A stretch of DNA of 6,319 bases from Bacteroidota bacterium (GTDB lineage Bacteria; Bacteroidota; Bacteroidia; Bacteroidales; UBA932). This document shows positions 1 to 6,159 of this stretch, piece after piece. Numbering within the stretch: the first letter of the stretch is position 1; the number at the start of each line of letters is the position of its first letter. A program made the translations under genes and the position numbers. The notes beneath the pieces are model-generated. The model saw nothing but the letters and a program-made list of their open reading frames with translations, had not been told where the DNA came from and searched no databases. The DNA lies in NCBI GenBank assembly GCA_017860395.1, contig JAGDMC010000090.1, positions 1 to 6,319 on the forward strand, read 5' to 3'.

Positions 1-847
1 TTCGTTTCCGGTGAAATTACTTGAGGTACTAAAAAAGCATAATGTCACTTATATTTTTTGGGTGCCGTCGATAATGGTGAATATTGCCAATATGGATTTA
101 CTGAGCAAGTTTCCATTACCGCAGATTAAAATGGTTTGGTTTGCAGGCGAAGTATTCCCAACAAAACAATTCAACTATTGGAAGGCAAACATGCCGGAAG
201 CCACATTTGTAAATCTTTACGGACCTGTTGAAGCCTCGGTTGACTGCACTTATTACATTGTTGAACGTAAACTGAGAGATGATGAACCGATACCAATCGG
301 ATTCCCTTGCAGAAACACTGATATCCTGATACTAAACTCCGATAACCAAATTGTTTCTGAGAACGAAGAGGGAGAACTTTGTATAAGAGGCACATCACTT
401 GCAATGGGATATTACAACAATCCGGAGAAAACCGCTGCAGCATTTGTCCAGAACCCATTAAACAAGTCATATCCCGAAACAATTTACAGGACAGGAGACA
501 TTGTTGTTAAAAACGACAGAGGTGAAATGGTTTTCAGAGGAAGAAAGGACAGTCTTATAAAGCATATGGGATACAGGGTTGAGCTAGGTGAAATTGAACA
601 TGTTATTGTGAACACCCTGAAATTGGTTGATGCCGGATGTGTTGTTTACAACCGGGACAAGAAAGAAATTACCCTGTTTTACGAATGTAAGAAAGATCTT
701 TCGGTTGCAGAAATGAAAAAATCGATTGGGACAGTTTTTCCAAAATATATGGTTCCCACAGCGTTCCATAAAATGGAAGAACTGCCACGAAACACAAACG
801 GAAAGCTTGATAGGATAACGCTTTATAACCTGGCTAATAATGGATAG
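1..847 (+). CDS. Stand-alone adenylating ligase (ANL superfamily, DltA/NRPS A-domain-like), 5'-truncated
   Basis: This is the C-terminal part of an ATP-dependent acyl/aminoacyl adenylating enzyme, which would form an acyl-AMP and load it as a thioester on a carrier protein. The frame is open to the left edge (first full codon at base 2), so the true start lies outside; GTG at 11 is only an internal valine. Counting from that GTG, visible core motifs are FAGE (44-47), NLYGPVE (68-74), GELCIRG (121-127) with GYYNNPEKT, YRTGD (159-163), GRKD (177-180), GYRVELGEIE (187-196) and NTNGKLDR, whose K265 is the family's catalytic lysine. The protein stops 13 residues later, so there is no fused carrier, condensation or thioesterase domain. 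Aligning by eye to GrsA, the pocket positions that can be read are F16, W43, A45, L69, V77 and D78; the diagnostic Asp235-equivalent is off the window, so the substrate cannot be predicted. The FxGE and NGK(L/I)DR regions recall D-alanine ligase DltA. The stop overlaps the next start by 8 bp, and the stand-alone ACP at 1657 is its likely partner. Confidence 0.9.
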   Translation, partial: SFPVKLLEVLKKHNVTYIFWVPSIMVNIANMDLLSKFPLPQIKMVWFAGEVFPTKQFNYWKANMPEATFVNLYGPVEASVDCTYYIVERKLRDDEPIPIGFPCRNTDILILNSDNQIVSENEEGELCIRGTSLAMGYYNNPEKTAAAFVQNPLNKSYPETIYRTGDIVVKNDRGEMVFRGRKDSLIKHMGYRVELGEIEHVIVNTLKLVDAGCVVYNRDKKEITLFYECKKDLSVAEMKKSIGTVFPKYMVPTAFHKMEELPRNTNGKLDRITLYNLANNG

Positions 848-1676
848 AATTTCTAATTATCAGGAAATAAATGATAAGATAAAATTTATAAAAGAAGGGA
901 AGAAAGGTATAATCACAAATTTCTATCCCGATATTGAAATTGTTACCAGTTGGATTAATTCCGGAAATCTGCATTTTTTTCAATATGCAGGAACATTGCT
1001 GTTGTTACGCACTAATAAAGATTTTGTGAATTTGTATTTTGTCACGGCTTCATATGATTCTTTACAAAATGCCCTTATTCATTTAAATAACGAAATAAGC
1101 GATATTCGTTTTGTGGTCGATCTGGTTGGAAAAATACCAGATATCGGCCTGACATCGGATGTCTTTGTTAAGTCCGGTTTTAGCGAATACGCAAAATTAT
1201 GCAGAATGAGCAGAAAAGTTTCTGACAAAGACCATTTTGCAATAAATAGCCATATATTACCCGCAAAAATTATACATGCCGGAAATATCCTAGATTTACT
1301 TTATACTTATTTCGATCCTGTATCCGAACAATTACCCGGTATCGATGAGGTTAAAAAATGGATAGCCAGCGGAAATATAAGCATATATTTATCAGACAAT
1401 AAGATTCTTGGATTTGTTATATATATAAATAAAGGGTACTCTTCATATTTAAGATACTGGTTTGTACATCCGGAGCACAGGGATAAAAAAATTGGTTCAG
1501 CTTTGCTGAATAAGTATTTCTCTGATGCTAAGGATGCCCGGTTAATGTTTTTTTGGGTTATAATGTCCAACGAAAATGCAGTGTTAAGGTACAAGCACTA
1601 CGGCTTTCAAATGGAGAATTTTTATGATATTGTTTTGACTAAAAACTTAATTAATAATGAAACAGAAAATAATTGA
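840..1676 (+). CDS. Tandem GNAT-fold acyltransferase with degenerate N-terminal copy
   Basis: A 278-residue protein of the GCN5-related N-acetyltransferase superfamily. The C-terminal half (about 140-268) carries the acyl-CoA/pantetheine-binding motif A: strand LRYWFVHP (204-211) followed by RDKKIGSALL (214-223), matching the R/QxxGxG/A loop, and the usual C-terminal SNENAVLRYKHYGF (243-256). The N-terminal half appears to be a second, worn GNAT copy: WINSGNLHF (38-46) mirrors WIASGNISI (174-182), FVNLYFVT (62-69) mirrors YLRYWFVH, and KSGFSEYAKLCRMSRK (111-126) mirrors HYGFQMENFYDIVLTK, but the N half lacks the glycine loop. Double-GNAT proteins such as MshD are known; similarity to MshD itself is not claimed. 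The start ATG overlaps the upstream stop (ATGGATAG) and the end overlaps the ACP gene by 20 bp, so it is translationally coupled to both. It may transfer the ACP-bound acyl or aminoacyl group to an amine such as an amino sugar; the substrate is inference. Hand-counted lines give about 31 % G+C, lower than its neighbours. Confidence 0.8.
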   Translation: MDRISNYQEINDKIKFIKEGKKGIITNFYPDIEIVTSWINSGNLHFFQYAGTLLLLRTNKDFVNLYFVTASYDSLQNALIHLNNEISDIRFVVDLVGKIPDIGLTSDVFVKSGFSEYAKLCRMSRKVSDKDHFAINSHILPAKIIHAGNILDLLYTYFDPVSEQLPGIDEVKKWIASGNISIYLSDNKILGFVIYINKGYSSYLRYWFVHPEHRDKKIGSALLNKYFSDAKDARLMFFWVIMSNENAVLRYKHYGFQMENFYDIVLTKNLINNETENN

Positions 1677-1887
1677 TATTTTAAAGGAAATCCGTCCCGA
1701 GTTTGATTTTACCGAAAAGACTGACTTTATTGAACAAGGAATGTTAGACAGTTTTGACATAGTGAGTTTGGTCTCTTCGTTAGATGAGGAATTCGGAATT
1801 TCGATTGACGGGCTGGATATTCTTCCTGAGAATTTTTCCAGCATTGAGTCTATCATTGCATTGTTGAAAAAGAATGGAGTAAAATAG
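1657..1887 (+). CDS. Acyl carrier protein (stand-alone, DSFD type)
   Basis: A 76-residue acyl/peptidyl carrier protein. The 4'-phosphopantetheine attachment serine is S32 in GMLDSFDIVSL (28-38), codon AGT at 1750-1752, at the start of the second helix as expected. The length and the acidic composition of the helix after the serine (SLDEEFGISI) fit the family. Its carrier site is DSFDI rather than the DSLDxVE of the fatty-acid synthesis AcpP, and it is more like DltC-type or NRPS-type free-standing carriers. Lying between the GNAT gene (20-bp overlap) and the FabH-like gene (1-bp gap), it is probably the dedicated carrier for the adenylating ligase upstream. It needs a phosphopantetheinyl transferase supplied from elsewhere in the genome. 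The ATG at 1657 was chosen because the protein then has the standard ACP N-terminal helix; no Shine-Dalgarno sequence precedes it, consistent with translational coupling. Confidence 0.88.
   Translation: MKQKIIDILKEIRPEFDFTEKTDFIEQGMLDSFDIVSLVSSLDEEFGISIDGLDILPENFSSIESIIALLKKNGVK
1876..1879 (+). promoter_or_regulatory. Shine-Dalgarno-like GGAG before the KAS III-like gene
   Basis: GGAG lies 9 nt upstream of the ATG at 1889, inside the last codons of the ACP gene. Most other starts in this window have no such box, as is usual in Bacteroidota, so it may be fortuitous. It supports the chosen start, which also sits 1 bp after the ACP stop. Confidence 0.35.
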
Positions 1888-1888
1888 T

Positions 1889-2953
1889 ATGAATCTGATA
1901 TTCCAAAACAAGAAAATAAGCGGGCTGCTTACTGTTTTACCTAAAAACGAAATCAAGTTTGAGGATGAAATGGATAATTATAATTTCACGGTAGCCCAGT
2001 CTCTCAAACTAAAGAAAATTATGGGATATGGTTCCCATAGAGTTGTGGAAAGCGGTGTGACTATATCAGATTTGTGTGTATATGGTTTAAATTATCTTTT
2101 TGATCAAAAGCTCCTGAAGAAAGAGGACATTGACGCCATTGTTCTTGTGACTCAATCTCCGGATTATATCCTCCCTCCCACCAGCAATGTAATTCAGGGC
2201 AAATTGGGGCTTAAAAAGGACATGATATGCCTTGATATCAATCAAGGCTGTGCAGGCTATGAAATCGGCCTTTTTCAGTCGTTTATGCTATTGGATCAAC
2301 CGGACATAAACAAGGTGGTATTACTAAACGCAGATGTCTTAAGTCAAAAAGTATCAAAAAGGGACAGAAGCAACAACCCATTGATTGGAGATGCGGCTTC
2401 TGTTACAATTTTGGAAAAATCCGAAAAGGACCAGACTATTTATGCAAATATTAAAATGGACGGGACCGCATTTGACACGGTAATTATACCTGCAGGAGGT
2501 TTTAAAACACCGTCATCACCAGCTACAGCTGAGATGACAGAGGATGCAGAAGGTAATTTCCGTTCTTTGGATCAGCTTTGTGCAAACGGAGATAAAATTT
2601 TTAACTTCGTTCAGCGGGAGGTCCCTCCAATGATTGAGTCGCTATTGGAAAAAGCATGTATTACAAAAAATGATGTAGATTATTTTATGTTCCATCAGCC
2701 GAATAAGTTTACCTTAACCAAGTTGGCCGATAAGCTACAGGTCCCTCACGAAAAATTACCAAGCAACATTCTTGAGTTTTTTGGAAATTCAAATGGAGTA
2801 TCGGTTCCTACGTCAATTTCATTCAACCTTGGCGACAGACTCACAAAGGAATCTTTGTTGATTTGCCTGGCCGGGTTTGGAGTAGGACTGACCTGGGCTT
2901 CTTTGCTCTTAAGAATGGAGTATCTCTCTTTTAATGAAATAATCTATTTCTAA
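1889..2953 (+). CDS. 3-oxoacyl-ACP synthase III (KAS III/FabH)-like thiolase-fold enzyme
   Basis: A full-length (354-residue) FabH-like enzyme. The thiolase-superfamily Cys-His-Asn triad is visible: C121 in NQGCAGYEIG (118-127), H269 in FHQPNKFT (268-275), and N300 in FFGNSNGVSVP (297-307). The C-terminal glycine-rich strand GFGVGLTWASLLLRM (329-343) matches FabH GFGGGLTWGS. FabH condenses an acyl-CoA with malonyl-ACP; relatives in secondary metabolism and surface-glycan clusters also extend or transfer special acyl groups (CerJ is a KAS III-like enzyme that acylates a sugar). Because it follows an ACP gene by 1 bp in a small ligase-GNAT-ACP operon, a dedicated pathway role is more likely than housekeeping fatty-acid initiation. 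Differences from classic FabH are HQPN for HQAN, NSNGVS for NTSAAS, and about 25-35 extra residues including a tail (EYLSFNEIIYF) beyond the usual end. The ATG follows a GGAG box by 9 nt. Family assignment is secure; the exact reaction is not. Confidence 0.88.
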   Translation: MNLIFQNKKISGLLTVLPKNEIKFEDEMDNYNFTVAQSLKLKKIMGYGSHRVVESGVTISDLCVYGLNYLFDQKLLKKEDIDAIVLVTQSPDYILPPTSNVIQGKLGLKKDMICLDINQGCAGYEIGLFQSFMLLDQPDINKVVLLNADVLSQKVSKRDRSNNPLIGDAASVTILEKSEKDQTIYANIKMDGTAFDTVIIPAGGFKTPSSPATAEMTEDAEGNFRSLDQLCANGDKIFNFVQREVPPMIESLLEKACITKNDVDYFMFHQPNKFTLTKLADKLQVPHEKLPSNILEFFGNSNGVSVPTSISFNLGDRLTKESLLICLAGFGVGLTWASLLLRMEYLSFNEIIYF

Positions 2954-2971
2954 GAAACCCAGCCTTCATTC
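2954..2971. other. 18-bp convergent intergenic junction
   Basis: This is the only point where transcription directions meet: the KAS III-like gene ends at 2953 and the minus-strand ACP gene ends at 2972. No stem-loop followed by a T-run is seen on either strand here, so transcripts may overlap into the opposite gene. The gap is too short to hold two separate intrinsic terminators. Confidence 0.7.
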
Positions 2972-3205
2972 TTACATTCTGGATATTACCAGGTTGTACA
3001 ACTCCTCAACTGTACTTGCGCCTCTTACGTCTGCCCCGATAAGCTCAACATTATAGGTTGAGTTTACCATGGATATTATTGTAAGAACAGCGAGAGAGTC
3101 CCACTCTTCCAAATCTTTATATCTGGTAGATGCCTTTATGCTCTTCCTGTCTGCAGATTCAAATTGTTCTGAAAATTTTATAACAAATTCTTCTATTGTA
3201 TTCAT
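2972..3205 (-). CDS. Acyl carrier protein (second, EWDSL type)
   Basis: A 77-residue carrier protein. The phosphopantetheine serine is S37 in LEEWDSLAVLTII (32-44); its codon on the minus strand occupies 3097-3095. The (E)WDSL signature followed by a helix ending in a Tyr-Asn/Gly-Val segment (STYNVEL) is typical of stand-alone ACPs found in Bacteroidota capsule and O-antigen loci. It differs clearly from the other ACP in this window (DSFDI, different flanking helices), so the two probably serve different partners. It is the last gene of the minus-strand group, 8 bp after the beta-helix acyltransferase, with which it may act as acyl donor; it also converges on the KAS III-like gene 18 bp away. 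An AAAGGA box precedes the ATG. Family call is firm, partner assignment is inference. Confidence 0.88.
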   Translation of the reverse strand: MNTIEEFVIKFSEQFESADRKSIKASTRYKDLEEWDSLAVLTIISMVNSTYNVELIGADVRGASTVEELYNLVISRM

Positions 3206-3209
3206 AAAT

Positions 3210-3215
3210 TCCTTT
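3210..3215 (-). promoter_or_regulatory. Shine-Dalgarno-like AAAGGA before the second ACP gene
   Basis: On the minus strand AAAGGA ends 4 nt before the ATG at 3205 and overlaps the stop codon of the acyltransferase gene. Spacing is slightly short, and most genes here lack such boxes, so it is a modest support for the start. Confidence 0.35.
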
Positions 3216-3825
3216 AATTAACTCTTTGTCCTGTTTTGAAATTAAAAACTACTTTGGCCGGGTTCCCGGATACAAGTGAATATGGAGGAACAGATCTGGT
3301 GACTACACTTCCTGCTGATATAACCGAATGAGTTCCTATTCTTACTCCAGGCAGTATTGTTACATGCGACCCGGTAACAACATCGTCTTCAATAACAATA
3401 GCATCGGCATAGGTCCCCTGTGAGTCAAATGTGGAATTAAGCGATTCATAGTTATGATTGAGCCCTGTAAATACGCAATATTGACCCGTGCCTACATGGT
3501 TCCCTATTACTATTTCTCCCAGAATAACCGAGCCTATTCCAATGAGGCAATTATCCCCAATTTTTATATTGCCCATTCCATTATTCAAAACAGAGTTGGC
3601 TTCAACGACAGATTTTGCCCCTATCTCAAATTTATTGAATGGATACAGGTCTCTTCTTACACTTGAAGAAATATAAGCTCCCTTGCCTCTTTTAATCATG
3701 AAAGGCATGAGAAAATTACGCACCCACCAGCGAGGGCGGGAACGATATGGGTGAACTAAACAAAAATGGACCTTTGCCTTTATTCCCGGATTCTGTTTTA
3801 ACCAGTTATATATTCTCTCTCTCAT
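3214..3825 (-). CDS. Left-handed beta-helix O-acyltransferase (hexapeptide-repeat, WbbJ/LacA-like)
   Basis: A 203-residue member of the hexapeptide-repeat acyltransferases (COG0110-like), which act in the cytoplasm as trimers and normally move an acetyl group from acetyl-CoA to a sugar hydroxyl or amine. Hexapeptide turns are visible across about 66-180 (KFEIGA, NIKIGDNCLIGIGSVIL, EIVIGNHVGTG, VTILPGVRIG, SVISAGSVV). The loop GLNHNYE (121-127) contains H124, the likely catalytic histidine seen in sugar acetyltransferases. It ends in the family hallmark PPYSLVSGNPAKVV (180-193). The first 50 residues are basic and aromatic (RPRWWVRNFLMPFMIKRGKGA at 30-50), an extension seen in Bacteroidota glycan-locus relatives that could bind membrane or acceptor. 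The start lies 17 bp after the GT2 stop, and the ACP gene follows by 8 bp. The adjacent ACP leaves open an acyl-ACP donor instead of acetyl-CoA. The acceptor is unknown. Confidence 0.88.
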   Translation of the reverse strand: MRERIYNWLKQNPGIKAKVHFCLVHPYRSRPRWWVRNFLMPFMIKRGKGAYISSSVRRDLYPFNKFEIGAKSVVEANSVLNNGMGNIKIGDNCLIGIGSVILGEIVIGNHVGTGQYCVFTGLNHNYESLNSTFDSQGTYADAIVIEDDVVTGSHVTILPGVRIGTHSVISAGSVVTRSVPPYSLVSGNPAKVVFNFKTGQRVN

Positions 3826-3842
3826 TTTAATGATGTTGAATA

Positions 3843-5030
3843 TTAATTTTTCATTCTTTGCGATTTATCCCAGGTTCCATCTCCTCTCTTCTTTTTAAGC
3901 AGGTAAAAGAACCCTTTAACCACATTCAGGTTCATAAACAAGAAGTAGTGAGGGATAAAAATAAATTTGTTTTTCAGCTCTTTTCCTTCATAATGTTTTC
4001 CCAGTAGGGCAAGGGAGTAAAACAATACCTGCATAAACAGCAGAACAGAGTATAGAATTGATTTATCTGCAATTACTAATGCAATATTTACAGGAAACAG
4101 CAGAAATAGTAATACAGGAGTAATTGTCCACCTTAATACTCTGTGTGATATGTACTGAAAAGAAAGAACTCCATATTTAAAGACATTTAAAAGAGGGGCC
4201 AGCCTGTATACCGATTGCACCCCACCTGCAGCAATCCGTATTTTTCTCTTTTTCTCTTCCGCCATGTTCAATGTACCTGTCTCAATAGCGTATGCGTTGC
4301 TGCAGTAACATATCTTATATCCTTTCATTGCAATTTTCATTGAGAGAATAAAATCGTCCAGCAGGGTATCCTTATCCATTTTCTCAAATAGTTCCCGTCT
4401 TATTGCAAACAGTTCCCCGGCTGCTCCAACGGCAGAATACAATCTTGAATCAAGAGATTTTAGAATTGATTCGTATTTCCAGTAAATTCCCTCTCCTCCT
4501 GAAGAGGCCGAATCCTTCTCTTTAGATGCAATTCTTTTTTCTCCGGCAACACAACCAGTCTTAACATCCAGGAAAGCATTTACAATCTCCGTAATTGCAA
4601 GGCTGTTGAGCATTGTATTTGCATCGGTAAATACAACTATTGGCGACTTAATATAAGGAATGGCCCTGTTCAAAGCGGCTGTTTTACCTTGTCTAGCCGG
4701 TTCAAAAAGAACCTGAACTTCATTATATGCAGCAAGTTTTTCGTTTGAAGCGTCTGTTGTCCCGTCTGTAATCCAGACAACCTTAAGTTTTTCCTTCGGG
4801 TAGTCCAGAGACCGGGTGTTTAACATTTTATCATCTACTATGTCCTCCTCGTTATATGCTGCTATCAGAAGAGTAACTTCAGGCAAATCGGTAAAAGAAG
4901 AAGGGGTTAATGTTTTTTTGACAAAACACTCTTTAATCAAAACCAAAAAATAGAGAAATATCCCGTAACCTAAATAAGTATAGAATACGACGAACAGAAA
5001 AAGCCAGAAAATAATTTCAATTGTGTTCAT
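3843..5030 (-). CDS. Membrane-bound family 2 glycosyltransferase (CESA-like GT-A)
   Basis: A 395-residue inverting GT2 enzyme predicted in the inner membrane with its catalytic domain in the cytosol. Layout: N-terminal membrane helix (about 5-32); GT-A domain (about 50-275) with VTLLIAAYNEE (52-62), WITDGTTDAS (86-95), the donor/metal-binding FTDAN (134-138), GEGIYWKYES (179-188), GAAGELFAIRR (202-212), and LLDDF (223-227) supplying the likely catalytic base; then RKIRIAAGG (262-270), the counterpart of QxxRW in processive relatives; and three C-terminal membrane helices (about 300-320, 324-343, 355-377). This architecture resembles cellulose synthase-like and PgaC-like enzymes, and many Bacteroidota capsule loci carry it. 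It probably adds a sugar to the growing polysaccharide or lipid-linked unit; sugar and linkage cannot be predicted. The ATG begins 1 bp after the GT4 stop, so translation of the two is likely coupled. Confidence 0.9.
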   Translation of the reverse strand: MNTIEIIFWLFLFVVFYTYLGYGIFLYFLVLIKECFVKKTLTPSSFTDLPEVTLLIAAYNEEDIVDDKMLNTRSLDYPKEKLKVVWITDGTTDASNEKLAAYNEVQVLFEPARQGKTAALNRAIPYIKSPIVVFTDANTMLNSLAITEIVNAFLDVKTGCVAGEKRIASKEKDSASSGGEGIYWKYESILKSLDSRLYSAVGAAGELFAIRRELFEKMDKDTLLDDFILSMKIAMKGYKICYCSNAYAIETGTLNMAEEKKRKIRIAAGGVQSVYRLAPLLNVFKYGVLSFQYISHRVLRWTITPVLLFLLFPVNIALVIADKSILYSVLLFMQVLFYSLALLGKHYEGKELKNKFIFIPHYFLFMNLNVVKGFFYLLKKKRGDGTWDKSQRMKN

Positions 5031-5031
5031 C

Positions 5032-6156
5032 TTAATTAAATATTTCGTCTATAATTTTTTGCATCTGAATTTTCCAGGAAAGCGAATTAATTATAGAATT
5101 TCTTATATCCGAAGGACTTAATTTCAATGATTTTGAGAATGAAACAATGCGGTCAATATCAATTGGAGTTTCATCTGCCGATGCCTTTAAAATATATGGC
5201 ATATTCTCGAAATCATCGTCAATCTCCGAATATATGAAAGGAATTCCTCTTGCAGCGTATTCCCTGGTTTTTAAAGTTTTTATTTTAGTAATATTTGACC
5301 TGTGCCTGGCAAGACTGGCTATCCCAAAATCCGATTGTTCAAACAGACTGTCAAGCTCTTCTCCATATCTGTTGCCAAGAAAATGTATGTAGTTTTCAAT
5401 ATTAAACTGTTTTGACAATTGAATTAATAAATTTAAATCTTCGGGAGCACCATCTCCAACAATAAAAAAATGTACTTCAATGTCTCTTTTCTGTTTGTAA
5501 TATTCCCCAAGGCCTTTGATAATCCTGTCGAATCCGTGCCAAAAATGAATCTCCGCCACACCTATGAGGTTTAGCCGGTTTTTGATTTCATTCTTTTGCG
5601 ACTTTAATTTAATGTTGCTGAAATCTATTCCATTTGAGATACATATAGTTTTTACTCCGTGTATAGCCGGATAATCCGTAAAAGTTATTATTCTATCCAG
5701 ATGGTTCTTAAGCCTGTTTCTGAAAATTCTGTTTAACAAAAAAATCAGCCTGTATTTGAGAGGGCCTCCTTTTACCTCAAAGTCATAAGGATAAGTAGGG
5801 AATTCCATCACAACCTTTACATCTGCTTTTCGCAACCTCCTCAGCATTTTCAGGAGATAAGGGTTGACGTTATAGAAGCTCCTTATGTAAACAAACTTTA
5901 TATTATTCTCAAGTATGTAATCGGTTAATGCTCCGAAACGGAACCACTTTAAAAATTTCGCAGAAAATCCATTGCCATAGTTTTCAATTACCTTATCCCC
6001 GCTTATCCTTTTTTGGTAACCGTTTTCATCTATGTCCATATAGCATAACTCCACATCCATTCCACATGCTCTCAATGCATCCACCTGATACAGAATCTTC
6101 TTGCTGATTCCGCTATGCAGTGAGAAATCATAAAAGTGGACAAATATAGCCTTCAT
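5032..6156 (-). CDS. Family 4-like glycosyltransferase (GT-B fold)
   Basis: A 374-residue retaining glycosyltransferase with GT-B fold, probably cytosolic and peripheral to the inner membrane. Residue numbers start at the ATG at 6156. The N-terminal Rossmann half has a short acceptor-side loop (HSGISKK, 14-20), and the middle has CISNGID (172-178), the usual link to the nucleotide-sugar domain. The C-terminal half carries FIVGDG (231-236), HFLGNRYGEELDSLF (258-272), FGIASLARHRSN (277-288) and KTREYAARGIPFIYSE (296-311). E299 of this last motif matches the conserved glutamate of the EX7E-type donor-binding region, although the spacing of the first Glu is not typical. It would transfer a sugar from a nucleotide donor to the lipid-linked glycan. 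A TTG three bases upstream would add one residue, but the ATG is preferred. It starts 3 bp after the stop of the upstream gene and is followed by the GT2 gene, indicating one operon. Confidence 0.87.
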   Translation of the reverse strand: MKAIFVHFYDFSLHSGISKKILYQVDALRACGMDVELCYMDIDENGYQKRISGDKVIENYGNGFSAKFLKWFRFGALTDYILENNIKFVYIRSFYNVNPYLLKMLRRLRKADVKVVMEFPTYPYDFEVKGGPLKYRLIFLLNRIFRNRLKNHLDRIITFTDYPAIHGVKTICISNGIDFSNIKLKSQKNEIKNRLNLIGVAEIHFWHGFDRIIKGLGEYYKQKRDIEVHFFIVGDGAPEDLNLLIQLSKQFNIENYIHFLGNRYGEELDSLFEQSDFGIASLARHRSNITKIKTLKTREYAARGIPFIYSEIDDDFENMPYILKASADETPIDIDRIVSFSKSLKLSPSDIRNSIINSLSWKIQMQKIIDEIFN

Positions 6157-6159
6157 CAA

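Noticed and set aside
11..13. GTG as the start of the adenylating ligase
   Set aside because: The frame is open to the left edge and codes S-F-P before this valine, continuous with the A-domain fold; the protein would also lack its N-terminal half, so it is truncated by the window.
171..482. Minus-strand open frame of 103 codons inside the ligase gene
   Set aside because: It lies antisense to clear A-domain motifs and has Cys- and Ser-rich composition without family features.
1307..1856. Minus-strand open frames antisense to the GNAT and ACP genes
   Set aside because: They overlap well-supported coding sequence and show no recognisable protein features.
2910..2974. 8-bp inverted repeat TAAGAATG (2910-2917) / CATTCTTA (2967-2974) near the convergent junction, plus CTGGG (2893) / CCCAG (2957)
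   Set aside because: The arms are about 49 bp apart, the two pairs are in interleaved order so they cannot nest as one hairpin, and no T-run follows; not credible as a terminator.
3454..3676. Two plus-strand open frames inside the beta-helix acyltransferase
   Set aside because: They are shadows of the hexapeptide-repeat coding region, with no supporting motifs.
4220..4260. Loss of the QxxRW motif in the GT2 enzyme as a sign of inactivity
   Set aside because: RKIRIAAGG is the usual form in this non-cellulose-synthase branch of membrane GT2 enzymes, and the other catalytic motifs are intact.
5147..5392. Plus-strand open frame of 81 codons inside the GT4 gene
   Set aside because: It is antisense to the conserved GT4 C-terminal motifs and is most likely a chance frame.
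6157..6159. TTG as the start of the GT4 gene
   Set aside because: It is directly followed by ATG at 6156, which is the more usual start; the difference is one residue.
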